DNA of 64,000 bases from Owenia fusiformis (GCA_903813345.2 CAIIXF020000003.1:3624109-3688108); one strand, 5' to 3'. Positions 1 through 12,453 are shown, numbered from the stretch's first letter. The notes: a model not told the origin generated them from the sequence alone. Numbers and translations are program-made.

Positions 1-1503
1 GACATACATTTTAATTTATGATTTATTCAATTCTTGCATTACAATTCGACAATCATCTTGGATACCAAGGTGTTAAGTTTTCATACCTTGGAATCAGAGG
101 GTAAAATAAATGGACTGAAATGTGACTTTAAAAACTGTTCCATTTATAAGGTGTTACGCTTCAAGAGGTTTTTCTCTTAGCAGTGTACAGTGTACATATC
201 ATATTGTATTCAAACATAGACAGAATAACAAAATATACGCACACAGTGACCATTTAATCGAATGAATCAATGAACGGTGATGTACATGTTTATTTTAATT
301 TGGACATACATTTTGCATGAAACCCCATTTTTCTTCTCTTTAAAGCATATAGTGTATGATCTGCTGAAACGCACGCTATAGGCCGATCGATTTATTTCTG
401 TGTTAAAATATTTATTCCATGTTATTTAAGAGGAAACGTGAACTTTATCATGGTCAAATGGAAGCCCAAGACCCTACCTAAGTATAAAAAATTAAAGTGA
501 GTAAAAATCTTCTATTGTTTTTGATATTTTAAAGCTTTTTAAATAAAACAGCACATATTATATTGCATGTATATCTTTACATCGTAAAATCAATCACATA
601 TACGAAAAATGGTCAAAGTAGTATATATTTTTCAAAGCATATGGGTGTTCTTGTGCCTACAAAACCTTATTGAATCATCAGTAGCGTGTAATATAAACAC
701 AAATAAATCTTTTAAAAATAACCGTTACAAGATATTTGAATTTTGCGCATCTTGTTGAGTCTTTGATCACCCACTTTTAATACTAGGCGATCTCTGTACA
801 TACAGTGTTATAGAAGCTTTGAACTGAATTCACACTGCTTAATGCTGAAATTGATAGTTTATCCATATATTTCAAGGAAATAATGTAGGTATGTCAACGA
901 AGATGTTAAGCCAAATATTGACCTGATAGCTCAGAAAAAATAAAAAAATTCGAATTTTCTCTCTACAGTCTTTGTTGCCCCTTTAATTATAATGTCAATT
1001 TGATTCCAATATCATGGACATGTAAATGGGAGGGGGGGTATTTACGCACCTATTGTATGTTAACCTATCTCACTCAAATACTCCAAATAATATACTTTTG
1101 CCATTTTGGAAACAATTGTATTTTGTGTGCATGTTGGTTTAACTCAAAACATTATACGTATGCCGAGTTGTATAGGTTGTGTTAATTATCCCAACGAAAG
1201 AAGTTCGAGAGGGGTAGAGAAACCGTCCGTTTCACATGAGAGTTACCAGCCTGGGAAATAAACTACAATGTCAAGGCTACAGGAGCAACATACTAAATTC
1301 GTATACTAAGAAAGCTATAACAAGAAATAAATGGATATGTACTAAATACAATATGCAGGAGAATATCATCATGAAGGACTGGAAAATTAATGAGAGAAGA
1401 GAACATTAACAAATGAATATGAAACAGTATATTCTCCGCAAAGAGGGTAAACTAAGAGGACAAATCAACATAAGACCAACAGTAAGGGGAAGGGGAGAGT
1501 TTT
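1..1503. other. Intergenic; nothing recognised
   Basis: AT-rich sequence with no repeat shared within the window and no coding signal. Confidence 0.45.
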
Positions 1504-1676
1504 CCGGTGTAAAAGAAATTATGGTCCCCTGGGGATTATGGTCCCCTTTCCTTACGGCCCTTACTGGCCCTGGTTGTGTATAAATAATAAGGTTTAATAA
1601 TTGTAATTAGGTCACCATATAAATCAATAGAGAGTAGGACCAAAATTTGATAGGACCACCTACCCTTTTACACCGG
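1504..1676. mobile_element. 173-bp MITE, TIR CCGGTGTAAAAG (copy A)
   Basis: Starts CCGGTGTAAAAG and ends CTTTTACACCGG. The interior has a repeated ATTATGGTCCCC block. A second copy with nearly identical interior lies at 52175-52346, so it is a real mobile family. No coding capacity. Confidence 0.85.
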
Positions 1677-1797
1677 CCGGATCAAAACGTTTAACCCACC
1701 TATGCGCAGTCTCAAGTCTGTGGACCCTGAAGAAAGATAACTAACATCGCAATCAAATCAAGACAAAGAAAGAAGAAAATGAATGGAGAAACCAATG

Positions 1798-2330
1798 CAG
1801 CAACAACAAATGACGTCCGTTCGTCTGTCTGTCCTGGTGATAACTCAAATACCAGATGACGAATTTCATTCAAATTTTAGAGGCCTTATGCCATATGGGT
1901 GTAGGGCATCTGTTCGAAAAAGAATTTTCAATATGGCCGCTAAACTAAAATGGCTTACTTTTCATAACAATGAAATGCATTTAATAATTCAAACACCAGT
2001 AGACAGATTTGGCTCAAATTTCATATACTGATGCCTATGAACACAGGTGCTCAGCTTGAGAAGAAATTTTCAGCTGATTTTGGAAATGGCCGCCATTTCT
2101 CGTAATTAACGTTATCTTTGATAACTCAAATACTAGCGGGGGAATTTTGTTCAAATGTATCAGCTGATGTCTAACAACACATGAACACTGCTTGAGAAGG
2201 AATTTTCAAGAAGGCAGCTGAATTTTCAAAAAGGGTGCCATTTTTCGTAAAACAACGTAATCTTTGATAACTCAAATAGCAGTGGACGGATTTAGTTCAA
2301 ATTGTATCCAAGAAGAAAGGACTAGTATTA
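1798..2330. repeat. Degenerate tandem repeat, about 145 bp, headed by GTCC-like microsatellite
   Basis: The phrase GATAACTCAAAT or close variants recurs at 1839, 1985, 2120 and 2266, each followed by CAG..GACGAATTT..TTCAAAT. A GTCC/GTCT-rich tract sits at the head (about 1815-1835). Open frames here are by-products of the repeat. Confidence 0.65.
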
Positions 2331-2359
2331 ACATGGCAAGAGATTTTAGACAGCTGTAT

Positions 2360-2870
2360 TTTTGATCACGGGTATTTCCCGACCATACAATGAACATTTT
2401 ATATTAAAACAATATCTTGACTTCAACAAAAGTGCATGAAAAAAATAAAAATCTCATTTTAATAATGAGATAAGCCATGGATTAGTAACCCAACTTCAAT
2501 AATATTGACCTTATTACTGAAAAAGATGACCATGATTTTTCATATTTTTTTGCAATATTAGATTACACTGTAAGGTAGCATTCACTTCATATAAGGGCAT
2601 ATGGATTGAAAAGTTAATATGAAAGTTACATGGGAATGAGGATTATCCAATGGGAAATCCCATGTTATAGAGTTTGCCCTGTCCATCTTTGAAAGTTCTG
2701 TCTACCCATATGCCATCTTTGAGAAAATCGATGCATTAATGAAGGAACATTTGTAAATGTATGTATGTGTTGACACCTAATGAATGCATGACAGTTTGCT
2801 AGGTCATGGGGAACCAATGTAATCCATTATTTATGTGAGAGGATTTAATTCAATACCAGAGTATCCCTAT
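2360..2870 (-). repeat. Interspersed repeat copy, inverted relative to 10960-11690
   Basis: About 500 bp matches 11160-11690 in reverse complement with few differences, including the block with TGTCAACACATACATACATT. No TIRs or coding capacity seen. Confidence 0.8.
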
Positions 2871-3404
2871 GAGGCATGAATATAAAAACATTGACTGACT
2901 TATACTGGACTTGTGAAAAACTGATGTACAGTAAAGCTATGTATGAATGTGAAAATGTATGAAAAGGGGGTGGATTGTGAATTACAATACCACATTTGTT
3001 ACAATGCCACATGCATTTCTCTACATTGTAATATCACAAGAGCTACTCTGACATTGCAATAGCACATTACTTACTCTCACATTGTAATACCACAAGAGCT
3101 ACTTTGGGGAAAGTACAATTGAGTCTCATTAGGTACCAATGAAAAATAAAATGTCCCATTGAAATTTACTAGTATGTGATTCTGTTGTCCTATCGAAGTT
3201 TTCAAGACTCGGTCAGATTTTGGGTACTGAGACTCCACTGGCAAATATATACACTTACTAAAGTCCAACAGAAATATGGAGCATATTCCTTATTTCCATG
3301 GTTTTACTTTTCAATACGTTCACAAAAGTATTTTACATGTATGGCATGGTACATTGACATAACCATTGATCTTGTTATGTTGGTGATAATTGTAAATTGT
3401 ATGT

Positions 3405-4216
3405 ACAGGCCGGGTGAGTAAAAAAGGTAACCCTAACAAATATTAATAACTAAGGTTTAGTGTCACTTTGGAACAATTAGGCCTTGTCCAATATATTGTC
3501 ATTCTAGTTCTACCAAGTTTTAATGGTCTATCTTTAGTGGTTACGATGTTATGGCCATTTAACAAAACATGCCACAAAATATGAGAGTCATGTCTGGAGA
3601 CCAACGTTAATGTTTTGGGCTTAGTTGTTCATAACACGCTCATAAACATCTTGTGTTATGGCTCTTATCTTCCTTCTTATATCTTGTTTCGATGTTTCAA
3701 GGGTTGTTTGTGTATAAAATAGGCCCAAAGATAAATGTATGTATATTTGTTTATTAAAGTCTCACATGTCTCCTGGACATCAAGCCGTATAAGATAAAAC
3801 TCTGGTGGGATTTATGTCCAATCAGTGAGACACATTTCGGCATTTTGCCTATGTTTTGTAAATAACCATTAAATCTTGACTATTATAGATAGACCAATGC
3901 AGGAACATTGACCAAGGTTTTAAACCATTTTATTCTGATTTACTTTTCACCATTTAGTGAAGCAACCAGCTGGGGGTTTTGTAAGTATAAATGATTAAAT
4001 TAATTTGATCTATATTCGTTTCAAAACGCTAGCCCGTAATGCACTTTGCGCAAGGCATTAACCTATGTAATTTTTAACTGCAATATAATTGAATTGAATG
4101 TATAATGAACTGAAATTGAACAAGGTTTAATTGTGCCAAATATGATTTCAAACCTATGCTGAATGACTGAGTTAATAGCATACAATTTTTCGGTTACCTT
4201 TATTGGCTCGCCCTGT
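3405..4216. mobile_element. TA-flanked TIR element, about 810 bp, no transposase
   Basis: The left end TACAGGCCGGGTGAGTAAAA and the right end, whose reverse complement is TACAGGGCGAGCCAATAAAG, are inverted repeats about 25 bp long with TA at both borders, as in Tc1/mariner-type elements. A shorter relative at 56794-57144 shares AACCTATGCTGAATGACTGA near the right end. Confidence 0.75.
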
Positions 4217-4924
4217 ATCTTCGCCTCCAACACTGTTTCATCTAATTGTGTATAGTTTCAATTTATATTCTTTCAATTTATATTATTTACAGAAATGAAT
4301 CACAAACACCCTTTTAATTGTGATTTTGTATTTTGATTAGAAAATAAAAATAAAAAAGCTTATAAAATGTAATTAGTACAAAAATATGGCACCCCTGTGT
4401 CATTGGCTCTTGAATACTAATTCAGGTTTATTTAGATTATTTTTGTTCTTGATCCTCTAACTAAAGTTTTGTTTTTGGCACAGAGAGAATGGATCATTGC
4501 GTACGTCTGTAACTTCAGATTGACAAATGTTCATTCATGGCAAACTATGCCAAGAAAGATAATATAACTTTAGTAAGAGGCTCAAGAACAATGTTTGGAA
4601 GGGTAGACATTTGTAAGGACAATTATAATCTACATAAATATGCAAGAATTTGACTCGAAAAAGTGTTTTAGAGCCTACAGTATGGCATAGGGGGTGCCGA
4701 AGCCTATGTCATAGGGTGTACCTGTGCCATGACACGGTGCAATGTTTTGTACTAACCCATTTTGAATGGAATTGATAATTAGCAATTCTACCTCACCATA
4801 TATATAATTTTATGGAATAAGACTGGAGTAATAAAAACCTCGATATATCCCAACCAAATGAAAGTGTAATGAAGTTTGCCAGATTCTTGAATTTATACAC
4901 CACTCTTTTGGGATGGGTTACATA

Positions 4925-5415
4925 ACACCCCAGTCACATTTCCTACGGCGACCTTGCGGTCTATCATTTCTGCGGCCAGTAACATTTCTACGCTCGCCGC
5001 AGAATTTCTGCGCTCATACTTTTGCAGTCACATTTCCCACGGCAGCCGCACTGTGAATTTTAAATTTCTGTTGATAAATCAATACTTTTTTCATTTTATT
5101 TACATCAGGACAATTTATGAATGTAATTCATAGTGCTAGGATGTAATATCATATGAAAAGTGATCGTAAAACATTGACAAATAATGATTCAATCTTGTTG
5201 AGCCAGTTGATTTCTATGGGGACCTCAGAAATGAACAAATATTATAACTCCGAGTTATTATTTCTACGCCTTCCCTGCAGCCTGTAAAAATCTGCATTCG
5301 CCGTACGGAGGCCGCAAGGCGAGCGTAGTTTTTCTACGCTCGCCGCAGAAATTCACCGATTTAATTGATCTGCGGTCGACTTGCGGCCGCCGTGCGACAA
5401 ATGTGACTGGGGTGT
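4925..5415. mobile_element. 491-bp MITE with TIR ACACCCCAGTCACATTT
   Basis: It starts ACACCCCAGTCACATTT and ends AAATGTGACTGGGGTGT, a perfect 17-bp inverted repeat, with subterminal CGCCGC/CTGCGG-rich repeats that make it locally GC-rich against AT-rich flanks. No coding capacity. Confidence 0.85.
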
Positions 5416-6589
5416 AAAGGATATAAAGTATGTCTAGGCAATGTGAAATGCCGGAGAATAAAATATAAATTCAAACATCAGCCATTACTATGAGCATGAC
5501 TTTTATCAGCATGTTTCCTTCAAACATTTTCTTATACCTTCTATATAAATGCCGTTGGATATAATACTACTCAAGTTTTTGCAAGTCACAATGCCATATA
5601 ATCCTTATGTAGTAGCTGACACTATGAGTACAAACGTAAGTTCCAAATATAAAACCAGATATTATGACACTGTGTTGCCATCTATTTGTGTTGAATATAT
5701 TATAAACACCACATAGCAATTATTTCAGTGCTTCTTGGAGAGAGATCAAAATTCTTAAAAAACTAGGAATTCAATCCAATTTTCCTATATATGGGATTTT
5801 TGATAACTTATGTTTGTCACAATATTACACAAGTCCTTTAAGTCAGTGTAATATAATACACATATTTATTTATTTATTATTTATTTGACAGTCACTTTTA
5901 TAACAGTGGCACTCAAAGGTGCGTCAATATTACATATATGTAGTATACAAACAATACATTTTTTTACTAAAATCCGTAGAGGAATATGAAGCATAAGCTT
6001 TTAGTAAAATCATTAAAATAGGCTAAAATCACTCTGTGTTATGTTTCACATACGCCTTTTGCAGAAATCTTTTTGTACAAACATCAAAATTCCAGCCATT
6101 GTCGTGCCCCCAAATGTTAAACACATCATCCCCAAGAATCCACTTTAATTTCATTTTTGGGGGGAAAGGACCTTATACACCCTCCATTGGGATCTCCCCA
6201 TGGGAAAAAATAATTCATCCGATTTTTCAAAATGAGTATTCTGCTTCAATTATTACATTTATATGCACACTAGTATCTTGTTGACCTATATTCAGCACTG
6301 TATTGATGTATTGGCCACTTATTAGGGTCATAATTCAATCATGAAGTGTAGAGGCATAGATTTCAAACCAGGAAGTATTTTTGTGTCTGTCAAAATCCAT
6401 TTACATCCTATGCATCCCTGCATCTTATCCAAATATGTTACTACATAATGAAATATAATAGTATAATCTTTGGTTTTACAAACTTGTATGATATTTGATA
6501 AGTGTAAAAGTTGTTTTTGGAGCATTTTCCTATAGCCATTTTGTAGGGGAAAAAATGATGAAAAAATGTACAATCTTTTAATTTTAAGT
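5416..6589. other. Intergenic; nothing recognised
   Basis: AT-rich, with a short T/A microsatellite-like stretch (TTATTTATTTATTATTTATT) near 5864. No gene. Confidence 0.4.
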
Positions 6590-6690
6590 ATGACCTGAAT
6601 CGATTGCAAACTTCATATGTGCACATTTGATGAGATAAACCATTTGTGTCATATTGTGAAATTATTAAGTTTGCAATCGATTCAGGTCAT
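6590..6690. repeat. Perfect 24-bp inverted repeat with 53-bp spacer
   Basis: Arms at 6590-6613 and 6667-6690 are exact reverse complements (core CCTGAATCGATTGCAAAC). The spacer has no visible feature. It lies about 200 bp downstream of the LINE coding end. Confidence 0.85.
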
Positions 6691-6901
6691 AGTGTATTTT
6701 TGGTATTTCTGTGATAATCAATGGAAACCAATGGCCTCTATTGGGATCTGCTGATATCCTCATGTTAAGTCAATGGTGCACAGCCCCATGTAAGTCAATA
6801 CAACCTTACTGAACGAAATGATCCCTATCTCAGCTTATGTGTGTCTGAGCACTTTAATATTTTCCAAAGTATTATATAACATTTTATTCTTCATGTTACA
6901 C

Positions 6902-8674
6902 CTACGAATGATTCATTTTGACCATAGGGATATTTGCCAATAATTGCACCTTGTCCTTTAGGTACTGAGACACAACAGGAGCATCACATTTACTACTTAA
7001 ATCATGTATAAATTCAGTTCTTTGTTTCTGGAAATGAGGACAGAGGAGGAAACGATGGATGGGATCATCTATTACATTTAAGTTACATAATTTACAAAAA
7101 CCGTTACTTATTTTCCATCTTTTTCTGTCTTCCTCAAGGTTAAAGCAGCCTGTTCTGGCCAGAAACTTAAGTCGAGAGGTGTAAAAGTCTGTATGGTTCA
7201 TGAGGTACTTCTCTTTATTTGTATTAAATTTCAAATTTTTATAGAGGTTCAAAGACTTTTTATCATTGATTGCTTCAATAAATTCAGATTTTCTTTGATC
7301 ATTTGAGATTTTGAGAAATGAGTCGTACCAGTCTGCATTGTCGGATGAAATGCATCCGTCTAGACCATGGGCAGTTAATATCTTTGACACGGAATCAATA
7401 TATGGCCATACTGAGCTTTTCTTTGCTTTAAAGTTAGAGAACATATCACTGTAAATATCACCTAAGATCTTACAACTTTTAGCTTTATTTTTCAAATGAA
7501 TAAAATAATCTATTTTACGTTTATGTATAACATTCATAATTGGTCTCCAACCTAGGTCACCAAGTAGAGCGTCCCTAGCTGGTGTACTTTTTATATTAAA
7601 TATTGCTCTTCCTACATTATACTGATATGAGTTCATAGCATTTATTCTTGTATTATTGTCAAATGAAATAACTCCACATGCATGGAGAATTGCTGGTATG
7701 AAAACATTATTATGTAAAACATCCCCAAATTTGAATCTTTCTAGATTTGAGTGTTTATTAAGGGTGCTACAGATATAGAATCTGGTCTTTCGAGCTTTCT
7801 CTTTAATAAGTGTATTAAAGTGGTCTGAGTCTTTTAGAGTATTATTTAAAATAACACCTAGATACTTATATGTTTTGGTTTCTTTTAATGATAGTTGTCC
7901 AAGTTTCCATTGATTATTTGTATTAATTTTTCTACCAATTGGCATAATTTGAGATTTCTTAGGGTCAAATTTGAATCCCCAATATTTGGCAAATGAGTTA
8001 GAAACTTTCAGCATTTCAGTAAGTTGATCTTCAGATTCAGATATCAGAACTACATCATCAGCATATAAGAGTGCAGGGACTTTGTAGTTTTTAAATGGTA
8101 TTCCTAGATTATGTTCTTTAAGTCTTTCTGTCAAATCATTTATAATTAAGAGAAATAATGTTGGGGATAGAGCACAACCTTGTCTTATTCCAAACTCTGA
8201 ATCAAACATGTCACTTTCAAAGTTACCAAAAAGAACTTTATTCCTTATTCCCTCATAAAGTTTTCTCAAAATGCGCCATGGCTTACCCTTAATACCTTTT
8301 TCCCACAATTTCTTAAAAAGAAGGTCCCTACTTACTACATCAAAGGCTTTTGAAATATCAAGAAATGCTAGAAAAGTTTTCAATTTAATGTCTTTCCTTA
8401 ATGCGCAAAGTCCCTTCAGAGTAAATATACTATCTTCAAGGCGTTTACCTTTCATGAATGCTCCCTGGAAGTCATCAAAAATTCCTTGTTTCACACAAAA
8501 GTCCATTAGTGAGTCTTCCATGAGAGCAGCATAAAGTTTATACATATTTGAGGTTACAGCTATGCCCCTGTAGTTGTCTAAGATTTTCATTGAGTTTTTC
8601 TTGTGGATAGGTTTGAGGAGGCCATCTTTCCAATCAGAAGGAAAGTCTTCTCTGATCATAAAAAATTGAAACAT
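6902..8674 (-). pseudogene. LINE reverse transcriptase domain and C-terminal zinc-knuckle-like region
   Basis: About 590 open codons. The YADD catalytic motif is at residues 204-207 of this segment, LDISKAFD at 105-112 and GIRQGC at 162-167. The metal-binding aspartates are intact. The frame continues upstream past one TGA (8702-8704) into the next segment, so this is part of a longer broken ORF and the ATG is not a true start. Confidence 0.88.
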
Positions 8675-8701
8675 TCTAAAGATAGATTTTGAGACTGCTG
8701 G

Positions 8702-9025
8702 TCATCCATATTTGAGGAATTCATTTGGAATTCGGTCTATGCCACATGATTTGTTATTTTTCAGTAATTTAATCTTCTGTTGGATTTCGTCGGCTGTAAA
8801 GGTTATATATGAGAAGGATTCTGGTGGGAAAGATGTTTCATTTTCAAAATTTAGCATATCTTGTTCCAAATTGGGTTTTTTATGTTCTGGGTTTTGATTA
8901 CTTTGACCTACATTCTTCCAATAGTTTTTCAGGGTAATTGATATTTGCTTAGGGTCGGTTATGATCATATCAGGGTTCTCTGTGTCAATCAATTCTAAAG
9001 GGTATTTACTTCTAGCATTAAACAT
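8702..9025 (-). pseudogene. LINE linker and start of reverse transcriptase domain
   Basis: Same frame as both neighbours. It contains the usual RT-proximal block SCGIDRIPNEFLKYG, ended by TGA. The frame is also interrupted upstream by a small poly(A)-tailed insertion. Confidence 0.8.
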
Positions 9026-9029
9026 AGTT

Positions 9030-9116
9030 AAGGTATTCCAAGGTAAGGTATCTGCTTGTATGATGTATTATGAAATAAAGGAAATATAAAAATTAAAAAA
9101 AAAAAAGGTATTCCAA
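9030..9116 (+). mobile_element. Tiny poly(A)-tailed retro-insertion nested in the LINE
   Basis: A 63-bp insert (9042-9104) is flanked by a perfect 12-bp duplication AAGGTATTCCAA (9030-9041 and 9105-9116). It contains GAAATAAAGG, an AATAAA signal, and ends in an A-run. Removing one duplication plus insert (75 bp) keeps the LINE frame. This is the signature of LINE-mediated insertion of a 3' transcript end. Confidence 0.8.
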
Positions 9117-9133
9117 AATGATCTAGAGCTAGA

Positions 9134-9940
9134 TTATTTGGCAAAACAATTTTTCAACATGATATTTATATGATTTTGTGTATGACGCTCCTTAATGTAC
9201 TCAGATACCTTTCCTTTCCTTTCAAGATATATTTGCCATACTTCCTTTAACATATCAGAATTCACATCAGGGATTTTGGAAAGATATCTATGAAATTTAC
9301 ATGCCTCCTTTCGACTTTTTATCAGACCCTTCAATGTGTCATCCCAAAATGACCTACATTTTGAATCAATAATTGACTCCCCAATCGTGTTTTTACCAAT
9401 ACTAGTGATTTTACCTTTCCAGTCATTCCACGCTGCATCAGCATTTTCAAAGCTTTCAGGTTCCCAATCTTTCAAATATTCATGTGCCCTTAACTTAAAA
9501 GGTACCCAATCTGTATTCTCAGATATTTTCCACTTTGAATGTTTTGATGCAAGTGCAACATTAACTGGTTTCATGACCTTGGTATGATTAAGGTGCAGTT
9601 CAATTGATATCATCGAATGATCGCTTCCAATTGACATATTATGACATTCATCAATAAGCATAGTATGTACTGAGTTCAAACACATAGCATTAACCAGAAC
9701 ATAATCAATTGTGGAATGGAGATCATTTCTTTGCCACGTTATCTCACCAGTACATTTATCAGACAAGTTCAAAATACTCATGTCAGACACTTCACATAAG
9801 ATTTCTAATAGATCGCCATTTGGAGTCTTTGTTCTCGATTTTCTAAGTTGTTTAATTTTACCATTGAAGTCACCTAAGATTAATATATGTTCATCTTCAT
9901 TAAATTCTGATAAGTTACTTAATATTTCATCATTCATCAT
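9134..9940 (-). pseudogene. LINE AP-like endonuclease fragment
   Basis: Carries ILGDFNGKI (the GDFN block), STIDYVLVN and SDHSMISIEL (the terminal SDH). The N-terminal catalytic Asn and Glu blocks are absent, so it could not cut DNA. It ends at TAA 9134-9136, in frame with the segment that follows. Confidence 0.82.
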
Positions 9941-9968
9941 ATGTCCTTTAAATCTTTTTAATTGTTAG

Positions 9969-10959
9969 TTAATTACTTGTGTATTCGGTGTTGACCTTAG
10001 CCAATTATTGTTCAGTTTATTTCCTCATGCACACTTAGTTATATTACAGACTTGTGCTGGTGTAGATGTGGTTACAGGTGAATTTATGTCTAAGGTAAAC
10101 ATTTATTTAGATTTTATAAATTCAAACCTTTTAACTCTTCATTTTAATTTGTGTTTAGTTCACCTGGTTTACTATAATCAAATCTTCTAAACCGGTGTCT
10201 TAACTTTCTGTTCAGTTTTGTGATTTCTATTCTTCAATTGTTCTAAAGTTAGTTTTCTTTTAAATCCAGCGTTCTTGTGCAGTGATAGTGATGGTAGTGA
10301 AGCATAGTTAATCAAAGTGATGATGTGAAGCATTATACATCGAGAACGTGAATTGACTGTGTTTGTGAAGAGTGACTTTGAGAAATTAAAGAACATCTTA
10401 ATGGTGCTAAGAACATATAAAGTGAGCAGAGTAGTTTAAAGTCTTGACATTTGTGAACATTATTAGGACGTATGGTGTTAATGCTGAAGTGATAGATTTG
10501 TATAGAATACTCGGCATATAGTGAACATTAGTGATATCTCCAAAACAATATTATCAAAGTCTGAGAGACTTCTATATTGGTGACTGTGGTATCTTCTATT
10601 GCCGTAAACCCTACTCGTCTTCTACGATATATTACATGACAGCTAGCATACTAATATTCAAGACTGTTTCTCATACAGGGTGTCCATAAAGGACTTATCT
10701 ACAATAAGGACTCTTTCATTTATAGTGAATATCATATTATTTTGTTTATATTTTGTTTGTGTTTGTATTTATAATTTACTTGGTTAAGGTAGTTTGATAA
10801 GTAAGTTAGTGCAAATAATTAATATTTAGTTATTTTTGTGAATAAACCCTAGTAAATTAATATGTCAGTGTTGTTCTATCGTGGTATACTTTAAATAAGA
10901 ACCCGACCCTGTGACAATGTTGCAATCTAATTTTGCACAGAAACTTAGAAAATGACGGT
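9969..10959. other. Unassigned; possible remnant of a mobile element
   Basis: Lies between the LINE break and an interspersed repeat. ATACAGGGTGTCCATAAAGG at about 10674 looks like a lone transposon end, and GTGAATAAACCC (about 10838) is an AATAAA context. Neither has a matching partner. Confidence 0.3.
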
Positions 10960-11690
10960 CCTCTTTTTCAATATAAGGTCAACATTATTGAAAACGTGAG
11001 AAGGTGGGTTTCCAATCCATGGCTAATCTCATTATTAAAATGAGATTTTTATTTTTTTTCATGCACTTTTGTTGAAGTCAAGATATTGTTTTACTATAAA
11101 ATGTTCATTGTATGTTCGGGAAATACCCATGACCAAAATACAGCTGTCCAAAATCTCTTGCCATCTACTACTATACTCTGGTATTGAATTAAATCCCCTC
11201 ACATAAATAATGGATTACATTGGTTTCTCATGACCTAGCAAACTGTCATGCATTCATTAGGTGTCAACACACACATGCATTTACAAATGTTCCTTCATTA
11301 ATGCATCGATTTTCTCAAAGATGGCAGATGGGTAGACAGAACTTTCAAAGATGGACAGGGCAAACTGTATAACATGGGATTTTCCATTGAATAATCCTCA
11401 TTCCCATGTAACTTTCATATTAACTTTTCAATCCATATGCCCTTATATGAAGTGAATGCTACCTTACAGTGTAATCTAATATTGCAAAAAAATATGAAAA
11501 ATCATGGTCATCTTTTTCAGTAATACGGTCAATATTATTGAAATTGGGTTACTAATCCATGGCTAATCTTATTATTAAAATGAGATTTTTATTTTTTTCA
11601 TGCACTTTTGTTGAAGTCAAGATATTGTTTTAATATAAAATGTTCATTGTATGGTCGGGAAATACCCGTGACCAAATATACAATGTCCAA
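10960..11690 (+). repeat. Interspersed repeat with direct terminal duplication of about 190 bp
   Basis: Segment 10960-11150 recurs at 11505-11690 in direct orientation. The segment between matches the repeat at 2360-2870. The arrangement is either two tandem copies (unit about 540 bp) or LTR-like ends; no reverse transcriptase lies between. Confidence 0.75.
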
Positions 11691-11933
11691 AATGAAAACG
11701 AAACAGTAACTTATTTGATACACTTTCTGTGATACCTTACCATGTAAATAGTTATTGTATATATTTAGATTACTTTTATGATACTATAAGTTATTCAATG
11801 ATTCTCACGATGCGCAAGCAGAGTAAAATAGAGACGTTCAAGGGAAGAATATTTTCTGTATATCACGAGGAATCATTGAATAACGTTTTTATTCCACGAT
11901 TACTCAGAGTTTTCTTCGACTTGCTTCTGCCAT

Positions 11934-12453
11934 ATTCATTGGTGATCCTCTCGATTACGCTGGTTACCGAGACGGTTCGTTTTGGTAACAAAATGTCGGA
12001 ACATCGAAGGTACGATTTTTCTTTTTTTCCTTAGTTCATACATTGTAGGCAGAATTCCCACGACATTTTTAAGACAAACGTGTATCAGTATCATATGTTT
12101 AAGAAAATGTACATATTTGCGAACAAAAAGTTCAGAAGACAACAGAATCGTCGATTTAATTCCTCACTTAAGTTACATAAACGGGTTTTCGAAAAAAAGT
12201 TAAGATCTGCACTTTTAACCCAAACCGTTCATGTAACTTAAGCGAGGAATTAAATCGACGATTCTGTTGTCTTCTGAGCTATTTTTTCGCAAACATGTAC
12301 ATTTTCTAAATCATATGATGCTGATACACGTTTGTGAGAAAAAACGTCGTTGGGATTCTGCCTACAACGCGTGAAATAAGGAAAAAAGAAAAATCGTACC
12401 TTCGACGTTCCGACTGTTTCAGTAACCGGCGTAATCGAGCGGATCACCGGTGA
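11934..12453. mobile_element. Foldback element of about 520 bp, arms of about 240 bp
   Basis: The two halves are near reverse complements from GGTGATCC..TCGATTACG at the outside to CTTAAGTTACAT at the apex near 12200. The left arm has an extra stretch of about 20 bp. A shorter relative lies at 39385-39620. Several short open frames here are palindrome artefacts. Confidence 0.85.

Larger units (their letters stand above)
6902..9968 (-). mobile_element. Decayed non-LTR retrotransposon (LINE) with AP-endonuclease and reverse transcriptase
   Basis: One reading frame spans 9940 to 6902 on the minus strand, broken by stops at 9134-9136 and 8702-8704. Order: truncated endonuclease (LGDFNGK, STIDYVLVN, GSDHSMI), linker, reverse transcriptase (NYRGIAV, LDISKAFD, GIRQGCALSP, YADDVVL), then a C-terminal Cys/His motif (CKLCNLNVIDDPIHRFLLC). 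The front of the endonuclease and any ORF1 are missing, consistent with 5' truncation. The fused order and C-terminal CCHC suggest a Jockey/I/CR1-like lineage, but the clade is not certain. In-frame stops make it non-autonomous. Confidence 0.92.

Noticed and set aside
1783-2031. 82-codon open frame
   Set aside because: It falls in a degenerate tandem repeat with a microsatellite head.
10960-11690. LTR retrotransposon
   Set aside because: The direct repeats are only about 190 bp, the interior of about 350 bp is non-coding, and the first repeat can be explained as a tandem unit.
11729-12447. Open frames of 65-101 codons on both strands
   Set aside because: They lie in the arms of a palindrome and mirror one another.
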